The position numbers and the translations under genes are program-made. From SVTX01 sp045542075 (GTDB lineage: Bacteria > Bacillota > Clostridia > Oscillospirales > CAG-272): DNA of 39,582 bases. Below the pieces are notes generated by a model, which saw only the letters and a list, made by a program, of their open reading frames with translations, did no database searches and was not told where the DNA came from. This document shows, in pieces, positions 16,714 to 24,460 of the stretch (the stretch's first letter is position 1; every line of letters starts with the position of its first letter). The stretch lies in the NCBI GenBank assembly GCA_045542075.1, contig JAZQKI010000008.1, forward strand, positions 1 through 39,582, read 5' to 3'.

Positions 16714-17717
16714 TGAAGTGGGAATTAACTCAGCCCTCAATGGGTGATATGGTGCGCGTGCAGCTTGGCGGTATATATCATTACGGAATATACGTCAGTG
16801 ATGACGAGGTCATTCAGTTTGGACTTGCGCCAAACGCGCGCCGAGATATTCCCGATACTGAAATAGCCGTTCTTGCAAGCGACATTGATATGTTTTTGGC
16901 GGGCGGTTTTCTCGAGGTGGGTGTTGCGGAAAGAAAAGAACGAAAAAAGCATCGCTCACCGAAGGAAACGGTAAAAATAGCGCGAAGCCGTATTGGAGAG
17001 AGAGGTTATCATATACTCTACAATAACTGCGAGCATTTTGCGTATGAGTGTCTGACAGGCGAAAAATACAGCTCACAGACAGAGGCAGTACGTAAGCTTT
17101 TCCAGTCTATGCCCGTGCTTGACGTTTATATTGCGCAGATACCCGCCGATATTAAAGTCGGGGAGGTATATCCAAAGCCCCGCCGGGACGAAATATCCGC
17201 TTGCTCGTGCGAGCGGGTGAAGCGCGAAAAATACTGCGCGTGGAAGCTTCTTGAGTACGGACTTCAGCGAAGCCTCGGCAAAAAGCTTGCGGATATGGAG
17301 ATCACAAAATCAGAGAATGGAAAGTGGACGTCACCCCACGTGGAGTTTTCGCTTTCCCACAGTCACGACGCGGTTTGCGTAGCGATCTCGCGAAAGCCCG
17401 TCGGCGTTGATATCGAGCTTATGCAGAGCAAGATAAATACCGAAAGATTTTGTGAGAGGATACTTAACGACGGAGAAGCGGAGGAGTATCAAAGGCTTAC
17501 GGACGGCAAGCTTGAATTTTTGCTTGAAAAGTGGTCGCAAAAGGAAAGTCTTTTCAAGCTTTCGGGTGAAAAATGCTTTATTCCCAAGGAACATGACACC
17601 CAAACGGGAAGGATGATCAGCAGAACCTTGACTGTCGCGGGGCAAAAATACATTTTGTCCGTGGCAAGTGACACTCCCGAAAGACTTCGTGTATATGAAG
17701 ATATAAAGCTGATTTAA
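16713..17717 (+). CDS. LRAT-like acyltransferase/phospholipase domain fused to Sfp-type phosphopantetheinyl transferase
   Basis: A 334-residue two-domain protein. Residues about 8-130 match the LRAT/HRASLS (NlpC-like) fold: MGDMVRV, then HYGIY with nucleophile-assisting H23, and NCEHF with the predicted nucleophile C106. The second His of the HRASLS triad, 12 residues after the first, is Q35 here. Residues about 165-334 are an Sfp-type PPTase: SLSHSHD, VGVDIE with Mg ligands D233 and E235, and KWSQKESLFKLSG with W274 and E278. The PPTase half should transfer phosphopantetheine from CoA to the ACP and to the carrier domain of the first ligase. The LRAT half would move or release acyl groups on a phospholipid. 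The two reading frames are truly continuous. I know of no characterised protein with this pairing. Confidence 0.88.
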   Translation: MKWELTQPSMGDMVRVQLGGIYHYGIYVSDDEVIQFGLAPNARRDIPDTEIAVLASDIDMFLAGGFLEVGVAERKERKKHRSPKETVKIARSRIGERGYHILYNNCEHFAYECLTGEKYSSQTEAVRKLFQSMPVLDVYIAQIPADIKVGEVYPKPRRDEISACSCERVKREKYCAWKLLEYGLQRSLGKKLADMEITKSENGKWTSPHVEFSLSHSHDAVCVAISRKPVGVDIELMQSKINTERFCERILNDGEAEEYQRLTDGKLEFLLEKWSQKESLFKLSGEKCFIPKEHDTQTGRMISRTLTVAGQKYILSVASDTPERLRVYEDIKLI

Positions 17718-17774
17718 CTGCAAAATATGCAAGTTGATCTGAGCTTGACAGAATTACTGTAAAGGAGACATATT

Positions 17775-18389
17775 ATGGTTTGTGAGAAATGCGGTAAAAT
17801 TATAAATGACGACGAGAAGTATTGCAGCGATTGTGCGCCCAAGGAAGCACCTGCGGAGGATATCGCGCTTGATACATCCGAGCCCGTCGAGTCTGCAGAG
17901 GCTACCGAGCCCGTTGAGTCTGCAGAGAATACCGAGTTTGTGGCAGAATCCGAGCCCGTGGCAGAATCCGAGCCTGTCGAGGAGTCTGATGACACTGCAG
18001 AGGAGCAGGAAAAAACCGAGAAAAAGGTCAAGACTATGGGTGGCTATGGATATGCGCTTTTGAGTGCTATTCTGGGTATTCTTGCGTATTTTATATCATA
18101 CGTCGCATATATGCTTTTGGCTGATGACGGAGTATTCAGCTCGTTAGTGGACGGAGCGCCCGCCTCGATCATCATATTTGTTCTGGCGGTTATTCTTTCC
18201 GTGGGAATAGGTGCTGTATCTGTTATTATGAGCATTAAGTCCATAAGGATATTTGTATCCGCTGTGGCAAACGATCAATTAAAGACTACCCGTGCAGTAG
18301 TGCTTGGAGTTTTCCAAGCTATCATGACCGTATTGGCGATCTTTTCAACGGTTATGGTGCTTGTGATCTTTGCCGTACTGATATTTTAA
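17775..18389 (+). CDS. Zinc-ribbon membrane protein (copy 1), function unknown
   Basis: A 204-residue protein with an N-terminal zinc ribbon (CEKC at 3-6, CSDC near 17-20), an acidic repetitive linker rich in EPVES and AESEP units (about 25-75), then three hydrophobic segments (about 93-118, 130-155 and 175-204). A ribosome site AAAGGAGAC lies 6 bases before the ATG. It begins 57 bases after the PPTase gene with no clear terminator between, so it may be read through from the lipid operon. It is paralogous to the next gene. Function unknown. Confidence 0.85.
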   Translation: MVCEKCGKIINDDEKYCSDCAPKEAPAEDIALDTSEPVESAEATEPVESAENTEFVAESEPVAESEPVEESDDTAEEQEKTEKKVKTMGGYGYALLSAILGILAYFISYVAYMLLADDGVFSSLVDGAPASIIIFVLAVILSVGIGAVSVIMSIKSIRIFVSAVANDQLKTTRAVVLGVFQAIMTVLAIFSTVMVLVIFAVLIF

Positions 18390-18451
18390 TACATATAATT
18401 TGAGAGAAATTTTGTATAGTAAGTCAACAGATATTATAAAGGAGGGTTTTT

Positions 18452-18979
18452 ATGTATTGTAAGAAATGCGGTAAATTTATTTACAGCGATGATGATTATT
18501 GCAGCGATTGCGCACCTAAGGAAGTGCCCGCGGTCACTCCCATTATAGAACCCACTCCCGTTGCAGAGCCTATAGCGGAGCCTGTCAAGCCTCAAAGACA
18601 GGGCAGAGTTATGGACGGCTTTGGTCCCGCGCTTACGAGCACTATTTTGAGCATTATTTCATACGCGTTTGCATATGTTGCATATCTGTTTTTAACTATA
18701 GGCAACTCAATGAGCGCGATATTCGACGACGGCAACGTAACGAGTATTACAATCAAGGTGATTTGCACAATTTATATTCTAATTGCTATAGGACTTGGTA
18801 TTCCCGCGCTTGTAATGGGAATTAAGCCCATAAAGCTTTTCCGCGCAGCCGTTAAAAATAAGCGTGTAAAGCCTATACCTGCGCTCATACTCGGCATTTA
18901 CGGCACGGTCATGAGCGGTTCGGGACTTATTATGGTGTTTGCAGCATTTATGATGTTGATTTCTTCATTGCTTTTATAA
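18452..18979 (+). CDS. Zinc-ribbon membrane protein (copy 2), function unknown
   Basis: A 175-residue paralogue of the gene before it: a CKKC/CSDC zinc ribbon followed by nearly the same CAPKE residues, a shorter Pro-rich acidic linker, and three hydrophobic segments in the same positions. AAAGGAGGG is an excellent ribosome site. The linker is the part that differs most, which points to duplication followed by repeat change. A strong terminator follows. Confidence 0.85.
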   Translation: MYCKKCGKFIYSDDDYCSDCAPKEVPAVTPIIEPTPVAEPIAEPVKPQRQGRVMDGFGPALTSTILSIISYAFAYVAYLFLTIGNSMSAIFDDGNVTSITIKVICTIYILIAIGLGIPALVMGIKPIKLFRAAVKNKRVKPIPALILGIYGTVMSGSGLIMVFAAFMMLISSLLL

Positions 18980-18991
18980 TTTTTGATCCTC

Positions 18992-19027
18992 GGTCAGCAG
19001 CCATTATCGGCTGCTGACCTTTTTTTG
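18992..19027 (+). terminator. Rho-independent terminator after the zinc-ribbon genes
   Basis: A perfect 11-bp stem GGTCAGCAGCC / GGCTGCTGACC with an ATTATC loop and a run of seven T. Confidence 0.95.
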
Positions 19028-19056
19028 TGCTTTAATAAATCTTTTATATAATAATC

Positions 19057-19085
19057 TTGCAAACGTCTGTATTGTATGGTATAAT
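19057..19085 (+). promoter_or_regulatory. Promoter of the ABC transporter gene
   Basis: TTGCAA (19057-19062), a 17-bp spacer and TATAAT (19080-19085). The spacer itself begins with ACGTCTG, part of the repeated element described separately. Confidence 0.85.
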
Positions 19086-19116
19086 CAAAATATGAGTATC
19101 GTCTGATTGCAGACGT
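19063..19116 (+). promoter_or_regulatory. Candidate operator: three ACGTCTG-type elements around the promoter
   Basis: ACGTCTG (19063-19069) lies in the promoter spacer, CGTCTG (19100-19105) in the leader, and CAGACGT (19110-19116) in inverted orientation. The last two form a 6-bp hairpin with loop ATTG. The placement would suit a regulator of the transporter, but no regulator gene is adjacent. Confidence 0.4.
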
Positions 19117-19150
19117 ATATGAAAATATTAAAGGATAAAGGAGAATGTGT

Positions 19151-22100
19151 ATGCTTGAAATAAAAAATCTGACAAAAGTATATCGTTCTAAAACGGGCGA
19201 ATCCGTTTGCGCGCTTGATGACGTAAGCGTGTCCTTCCCTGAGTCGGGAATGGTGTTTATTCTCGGTAAATCGGGAAGCGGTAAGTCCACCTTGCTCAAC
19301 GTCATAGGCGGTCTTGACGGCTATGACAATGGCGAATTTATCATCAGGGGCAAATCATCAAAGAGCTTCAAGGGCTCGGATTTCGACGCATACAGAAATA
19401 CGTTTATAGGCTTTATTTTTCAAGAGTACAACATTCTTGACGACTTCACGGTCGGCGCAAATATTGCGCTTGCTCTTGAGCTTCAGGGCAAGAAGGCAAC
19501 AAGTGAGAGTATAAACAATATTCTTGCGCAGGTCGACCTTGTCAACTACGCAAAGCGTAAGCCAAATGAGCTGTCAGGCGGTCAGAAGCAGAGAGTCGCC
19601 ATAGCCCGCGCGCTTGTTAAGGAGCCGCAGATAATCATGGCAGACGAGCCCACGGGCGCGCTCGACTCAAACACAGGTAAGCAGATATTTGACACACTCA
19701 AGCAGCTCTCGCGCGAAAAGCTTGTGCTTATAGTGTCCCATGACCGAGATTTTGCGGAAAAATACGCCGACAGAATAATCGAGCTTTCCGACGGAAAGAT
19801 TATTTCCGACGTAACAAAGCACGAGCATGAGAGCGAGAAGCTCAGCGATGGCGTTGACAAAATAAGCAATCAGATATTGCGCATCAAGGGCGGATATATA
19901 CTCACAGAGACCGACCTTAAAATGATAAACGAATATCTCGCAAAAAGCACGGACGACGTTATACTTTCAAGCGACGGCCGTATCAACAGCGAGCTTCGCT
20001 CGGTGGCGGGTATCAGCGAGCAGGGAAACATGTCCGTCTTTGAGGGCACGGATGCTGAGCGCGACGTAAAGCTCAAGACTTACGAGAAGAAGGACAGCAA
20101 ATTCATCCGCTCGCGCCTTCCTCTTAAAAATGCTATCCGTATGGGAGCGAGCGGACTAAAGCACAAAAAGTTCCGTCTTGTAATGACGATATTCCTCTCG
20201 CTTATCGCATTTGTAATGTTCGGCTTTGCTGACACTATGGCGGCATATAACAAGTTTACCGCAACGACCGAGTCGCTTATAGACTCAAACGTCAAGAACG
20301 CGTCCATAACTCTCGGCATCAGACATACGTACACGTACAACGATGAAGACCCCTACACATACTATAACACAGCCGCGATGAACGACGAGGACATCAAGTG
20401 GCTCAAGGATCATACGGGTCTTAACTTCGTCCCCGTTTATACGGGAGTTACGCATGATCCCTACTACGGCGGCTTCCAGGTAAATGCAAATATGCAGAGC
20501 TTCAGCTCTAACATAATCTACACGGGAAGAATTCACGGTCTTGTTGACATGAGCGCCGAGGAAATAAGTAATTTGGGCTTTGCAGTCACAGGTCGCTTGC
20601 CCGAAAAGAGCGGCGAGATAGCTATTACCGAGGTTATGTACCGTCAGTTTAACGAGTATGGCTTTGTTAACACCGAAAAGGAAGAAAGCATAAAGGCGGG
20701 AAGCGTGACAATGGAGGCGGGAAGCGCAAACTCCATTATCGGCAAGCACATAAGCTTTTCGGGTATGAACGGAATGTACATAGGCGAAAAGGATATATCC
20801 TATGAGATAGTCGGCGTTGTTGACACCCAGTTTGATTACGACAGATACGGCTCGTTCCTCCCCAAAGACGAGGACGACATGATGGGGCAGGGCGGAAACG
20901 TTATAGGAGATATGGTTCTCCAGATGGAAATATACAGCGAGATGGGATACGGCTTCCACGGACTCGGCTTTATGTGCAGAGAGGATATCGATGCCATCGC
21001 AAGCGTAATGATTACCATGTACGATCAGCTCGCAACGTATATGAGTGCGTGGAACTCCGAGATGCGCTTCGTTGTGGTTCTGCCCTCAACAGACGCGGAG
21101 GTTCAGGAGCATTTTAATCCTACGTACTCTCAGGTCGCGGACAGCTCGGTGCTTAACAAGCTGGATATCACCTGGCTTGACGGTGTATCCCGCGATAAGC
21201 TCGCGGCAAACGAGATACTTCTTCCTTCTTATTTCCTCGATAGCCTTATGCGTGAGGAGGCAATCATAACTCTTGACGGACAGACCGTCGGGGCAGAGGC
21301 TATAAAGCTTTACGGCGAGGAAAACTGGGCAGCCACCAATCCCTCCAACAACTATTTCAACAGACTTATGGAAGCGGCTGCGCGTCAGTATATTTCAAGT
21401 GCTATTGCGAATGAAGATGTGGTTCAGAACGTAACTGAATATGCGCAAAATAATTATGGACAGCAAATAAACGGGGCAGAGGAAGCAAAAGCATTCTGGC
21501 TTGATCTCTGGTTTGAGAAGGGCGCTGACGAGCCTCCTGTGTTCAATAATGATGGCAGCTTTAAGTACAAGGGAGACTTTGACAGAATCGTCAGAGAGGA
21601 TATGCTTCCGTTTGTGGCAGAAATGTACGGCATTAAGGATACCGACGGTGTATCGGTAGACAATTTCTGGTATCCCTATGAAATACTCTACAACACAGGT
21701 GAGGAAAACCCCGAGTACACGGTGTTCAAGCATCAAGTGCAGGATATGCTGCGTAGGATATACGCCGAGGCGGATTTCTACGAAGACAGACTTTGGGAAA
21801 ATGCTGAGTTTGTTAAATTGATGCTCAATAACAAGGATTTCGGTGTGACAGAGCAGAACTGGAACGATTATACGGATGACGATAAAATGCATAGAGCTCT
21901 CGATTTCTATCTGTATTGGTATTTGTATAATTCGGATTACGGATTCAACGAAAACAAATTCGGTGATTACAGCGGCTCGGATTTGCATAAAATGGCGGAG
22001 GAGTCGTTTATGAATCTCTGCGGTATGTCGGTAGAGGAGATGCTCCAAAGCCTGACCTTCAAGACGGAAGAATACAATTACGAATCCCAGAGTACGACCG

Positions 22101-22837
22101 ATATAAAGACGTATGATCTCAAGGTCGTCGGAACATACGACGTGCAGAAGGCTTACCATTACGAAATGGTAGTCAGCGATACCATCATGTCTGATTTTAT
22201 CACATGGCGTGACAAAATATATGAGAAAAACGAAGGTGGATACACCTACCGTGAGGATATAGCGAAGCATGATGACGGCATCTGGGGATATGCGTTAGCT
22301 CCTATGGGCAGAGACCGTAACGTAATACAGACACTCGTAGATATGTCGTATGCGGAAGACGGAATTGACCTTAAATTTGAGCTTCAGAATCCCGTTATGG
22401 ATACGCTTGGCACGTTCAACGAGTTTATTGAGGTGGGCGCAAAGATATTCATAATTGTTGGAATAGTATTTGCGGTATTCTCAGCGCTGTTGCTTATGAA
22501 CTTTATAGCAACCTCCATATCCTATAAGAAGCGTGAGATAGGAGTGCTAAGAGCTGTTGGCGCTCGCTCGTCCGACGTATTCAAGATATTCTTCAGCGAG
22601 GCGCTTATAATCGCCTTGATAAACTTCATTTTGTCCACCGCGGTGGTAATTGCGGGAATAATAGCCGCAAATGTCTGGATGCGCAACAACGGAATAAATA
22701 TCACGATCCTGACCTACGGCATACGCCAATTTGCGTTGATGCTTGTCATAAGCGCAGGCGTGGCATTACTCGCAAGCTTCTTGCCTGTAAATAACATAGC
22801 AAGACGTAAGCCTGTTGACGCGATCAAGGACAGATAA
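19151..22837 (+). CDS. ABC transporter, ATPase and FtsX/MacB-type permease in one chain with a giant extracellular domain
   Basis: A protein of about 1228 residues. The N-terminal ATPase has Walker A GKSGSGKST (39-47), Q91, signature LSGGQ (141-145), Walker B IIMADEP (161-167) and the switch His in VSHD. After a linker come one membrane segment (about 341-360), an extracellular region of about 735 residues, and three C-terminal segments (from about 1097) with the FtsX-type KKREIGVLRAVGA coupling loop. Four membrane segments with a big periplasm-facing loop is the MacB/mechanotransmission layout, but MacB's loop is about 200 residues. It therefore probably does mechanical work on, or extracts, an envelope substrate, and may function as a homodimer. 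The ATG at 19151 is favoured over 19145 because AAAGGAG ends 8 bases before it. Single-gene transcript. Confidence 0.9.
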   Translation: MLEIKNLTKVYRSKTGESVCALDDVSVSFPESGMVFILGKSGSGKSTLLNVIGGLDGYDNGEFIIRGKSSKSFKGSDFDAYRNTFIGFIFQEYNILDDFTVGANIALALELQGKKATSESINNILAQVDLVNYAKRKPNELSGGQKQRVAIARALVKEPQIIMADEPTGALDSNTGKQIFDTLKQLSREKLVLIVSHDRDFAEKYADRIIELSDGKIISDVTKHEHESEKLSDGVDKISNQILRIKGGYILTETDLKMINEYLAKSTDDVILSSDGRINSELRSVAGISEQGNMSVFEGTDAERDVKLKTYEKKDSKFIRSRLPLKNAIRMGASGLKHKKFRLVMTIFLSLIAFVMFGFADTMAAYNKFTATTESLIDSNVKNASITLGIRHTYTYNDEDPYTYYNTAAMNDEDIKWLKDHTGLNFVPVYTGVTHDPYYGGFQVNANMQSFSSNIIYTGRIHGLVDMSAEEISNLGFAVTGRLPEKSGEIAITEVMYRQFNEYGFVNTEKEESIKAGSVTMEAGSANSIIGKHISFSGMNGMYIGEKDISYEIVGVVDTQFDYDRYGSFLPKDEDDMMGQGGNVIGDMVLQMEIYSEMGYGFHGLGFMCREDIDAIASVMITMYDQLATYMSAWNSEMRFVVVLPSTDAEVQEHFNPTYSQVADSSVLNKLDITWLDGVSRDKLAANEILLPSYFLDSLMREEAIITLDGQTVGAEAIKLYGEENWAATNPSNNYFNRLMEAAARQYISSAIANEDVVQNVTEYAQNNYGQQINGAEEAKAFWLDLWFEKGADEPPVFNNDGSFKYKGDFDRIVREDMLPFVAEMYGIKDTDGVSVDNFWYPYEILYNTGEENPEYTVFKHQVQDMLRRIYAEADFYEDRLWENAEFVKLMLNNKDFGVTEQNWNDYTDDDKMHRALDFYLYWYLYNSDYGFNENKFGDYSGSDLHKMAEESFMNLCGMSVEEMLQSLTFKTEEYNYESQSTTDIKTYDLKVVGTYDVQKAYHYEMVVSDTIMSDFITWRDKIYEKNEGGYTYREDIAKHDDGIWGYALAPMGRDRNVIQTLVDMSYAEDGIDLKFELQNPVMDTLGTFNEFIEVGAKIFIIVGIVFAVFSALLLMNFIATSISYKKREIGVLRAVGARSSDVFKIFFSEALIIALINFILSTAVVIAGIIAANVWMRNNGINITILTYGIRQFALMLVISAGVALLASFLPVNNIARRKPVDAIKDR

Positions 22838-22853
22838 CAATTTAACCTATAAT

Positions 22854-22881
22854 AAAAGGGGGCGCAAGCCCCCTTTTATTT
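22854..22881. terminator. Bidirectional terminator between ABC gene and regulator gene
   Basis: A 10-bp stem AAAAGGGGGC / GCCCCCTTTT with a GCAA tetraloop, with A- and T-rich flanks on both sides. It serves two convergent genes. Confidence 0.9.
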
Positions 22882-22931
22882 GTTTGTATCACAGCAGTAT
22901 AGTCCCGCAACCGAGACATCCTACATGCATC

Positions 22932-24059
22932 TTAATCGTTATTATTACCCAGCACGATATTTGCAGGTACTATTATTTTTGTGTTTGAAATATCGGCGCC
23001 GTTCAACGCGCTCTGCATCAGCTTGATGGCATCTGCCCCTATTTTATAGCTGTCCTGCATGATATAGGTCGGGTGTTTCCCGGGGCTTACGGTCTCGAAC
23101 TGCATCGGGTTGAAATCCAGGTAAACTATCTCAAAGCGATGTACATAAGGTTCTCCGAGTGTGTTCAGCATTTTCGCCAAGTGCAGTCCGCTTGAATAAT
23201 CGGCGGTAATAATTGCGCTTATCTTTATATTGGCATCAAGGAACTCTTGGAATTTATCGCAAAATGAGAGTGAGGTGGGATCCGCATCGCCCTCAAACGA
23301 ATAGAAATAAGGTCTGTAATTGTGCGCGCTGTAAAGCGAATTGATAAAGCTCTCCTGACGCATTGAAAGTGAGGAATTAGTTTTTATGTTCGCGTTAAAA
23401 TATAAAATATACTTATGTCCGGCTTCAAGAAGATGATTTGCCGCAAGCCTTACCATGTTTTCATGGTCCGAGGAAACGTATGGAAGGGAAAGACCGGGCA
23501 GGAGTCTGTCAACAAGTATCAGCGGGAAATTTTTTGTTGAAAGCTGAAGGATCGTGGGATTGTATATCTCGTTGTCAACCGGATAGAGAATGATCCCGTC
23601 CACGTTCATCGCAATATATTTGTCTATAAGCTCCTGTTCCTTTTGGAGAGACATTGAGGAGCTGTCAACTATTATTGCTTCATTTTCATGCTTGTCGATT
23701 ATTGCCGAGAGAATGTTGGTTATGTGATGACCTCCCATGATTTTTGGAAGAATGACCGCAACGGTCTTATTGTCATGAGGCGAAGCCTTTGTTACGTGAT
23801 TATTCGCGTCAAGTATGGAGAGGACTGTTTTGAGCGGAAGTCTGTTGTTAATTTTTGTGCCTCCGCGCTTTGCTCGTATAACAAGGTTGTTCTCCTCGAG
23901 AATAGCATACGCCTTTCTCACTGTTATGCGGCTCACACCGACGTTACGCACGATCTCAGCCTCGGTGGGAAGCTTATATTCCTCATCGCCGTGGTGTTCA
24001 ATAATAAGCCTGGATAAATATTCGGTTACTTTTTTATATAAGAATGTCTCTCTTTGCAT
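22932..24059 (-). CDS. GntR-type winged-helix regulator with LacI/GalR-like sugar-binding domain (AraR-like)
   Basis: A 375-residue regulator. The N-terminal GntR winged helix (about 5-75) shows KLPTEAEIVRNVGVSRITVRK and the wing segment RAKRGGTKI. The C-terminal 280 or so residues have the periplasmic-binding-protein fold of LacI-type effectors, with VAVILPKIMGG, DGIILYPVD, LILVDR and the conserved Asp/Ser positions. This domain order is that of AraR, a sugar-relieved repressor. I chose the Met at 24059: AAGGCGG precedes it, and the longer frame (to 24164) would run through a perfect promoter. It is divergent from the sugar locus and probably represses it until a sugar binds. Confidence 0.9.
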   Translation of the reverse strand: MQRETFLYKKVTEYLSRLIIEHHGDEEYKLPTEAEIVRNVGVSRITVRKAYAILEENNLVIRAKRGGTKINNRLPLKTVLSILDANNHVTKASPHDNKTVAVILPKIMGGHHITNILSAIIDKHENEAIIVDSSSMSLQKEQELIDKYIAMNVDGIILYPVDNEIYNPTILQLSTKNFPLILVDRLLPGLSLPYVSSDHENMVRLAANHLLEAGHKYILYFNANIKTNSSLSMRQESFINSLYSAHNYRPYFYSFEGDADPTSLSFCDKFQEFLDANIKISAIITADYSSGLHLAKMLNTLGEPYVHRFEIVYLDFNPMQFETVSPGKHPTYIMQDSYKIGADAIKLMQSALNGADISNTKIIVPANIVLGNNND

Positions 24060-24092
24060 TTCAAACCGCCTTAATGTATTGTTTTTTATTGA

Positions 24093-24121
24093 ATTATATA
24101 CCATTAGTCGTTTTTTGTCAA
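24093..24121 (-). promoter_or_regulatory. Promoter of the GntR/LacI-type regulator gene
   Basis: On the minus strand a consensus TTGACA (24121-24116), a 17-bp spacer and TATAAT (24098-24093). It confirms the shorter start of the regulator. Confidence 0.92.
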
Positions 24122-24159
24122 GTACCGTTCGGTTGATTTTGATATGATAAAAGCGGTAC
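24122..24159. promoter_or_regulatory. Inverted repeats next to the regulator promoter, candidate autoregulatory operator
   Basis: ACCG-TT-CGGT (24124-24133) directly abuts the -35 box of the regulator. GTACCG (24122-24127) is repeated in inverted orientation as CGGTAC (24154-24159). A repressor bound here would control its own gene. Confidence 0.4.
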
Positions 24160-24332
24160 GGCATTACACGTTAATCCAGATTTACTAAGCAAAGGTGAAC
24201 AACACGCGATATATTGAAAAAAGGCAATCACTTTTTGTCATATTTATGTTATTTATATAAAACATTATTCTTGACACAATGGCTAAATGAGGTTGGATTT
24301 TGTTGTTGGTTTTATACGAACTTGCCTTGTCG

Positions 24333-24349
24333 TTGTGTATGATGTACAA
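24333..24349. promoter_or_regulatory. TTGT...ACAA near-palindrome upstream of the sugar-locus promoter
   Basis: A 17-bp imperfect palindrome with TTGT and ACAA arms, ending 7 bases before the -35 box. It loosely resembles the TTGTAC-type sites recognised by AraR-like repressors. Confidence 0.35.
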
Positions 24350-24356
24350 AAATCTG

Positions 24357-24385
24357 TTGACTTTATAATGAAAATGTGGTAACAT
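24357..24385 (+). promoter_or_regulatory. Promoter of the sugar-utilisation operon
   Basis: TTGACT (24357-24362), a 17-bp spacer and TAACAT (24380-24385). The -10 box is weak, as expected for a regulated promoter. The leader is about 70 bases and ends in the strong ribosome site GAAGGAGGAG. Confidence 0.7.
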
Positions 24386-24434
24386 ATATATGTAAAATGT
24401 TATACATAAACCAATAATGTTATATAAGTATAAC
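24382..24434. promoter_or_regulatory. Cluster of three palindromes over the transcription start of the sugar operon
   Basis: ACATATATATGT (24382-24393), ATGT-TAT-ACAT (24397-24407) and GTTATA-TAAG-TATAAC (24419-24434, perfect arms) follow one another. They cover the -10 box, the start and the leader. Good candidates for binding by the divergent repressor. The rest of the 400-base intergenic region (24160-24330) shows nothing I can name. Confidence 0.5.
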
Positions 24435-24460
24435 AAAAACACGAAGGAGGAGAATTTACA

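Noticed and set aside
17745..17774. TTGACA before the zinc-ribbon gene as a promoter
   Set aside because: The only -10 candidate would overlap the ribosome site and leave no leader.
24060..24164. Longer regulator start at 24164
   Set aside because: The added frame runs across a perfect TTGACA-17-TATAAT promoter and lacks a ribosome site; ATG at 24059 has AAGGCGG.
24271..24299. A second TTGACA box upstream of the sugar operon
   Set aside because: No acceptable -10 box at 16-18 bases; the promoter at 24357-24385 is nearer and better placed.
24060..24460. Riboswitch or T-box in the 400-base region before the sugar operon
   Set aside because: I found no conserved T-box, TPP, SAM or similar core and no leader terminator; palindromes suit protein operators better.
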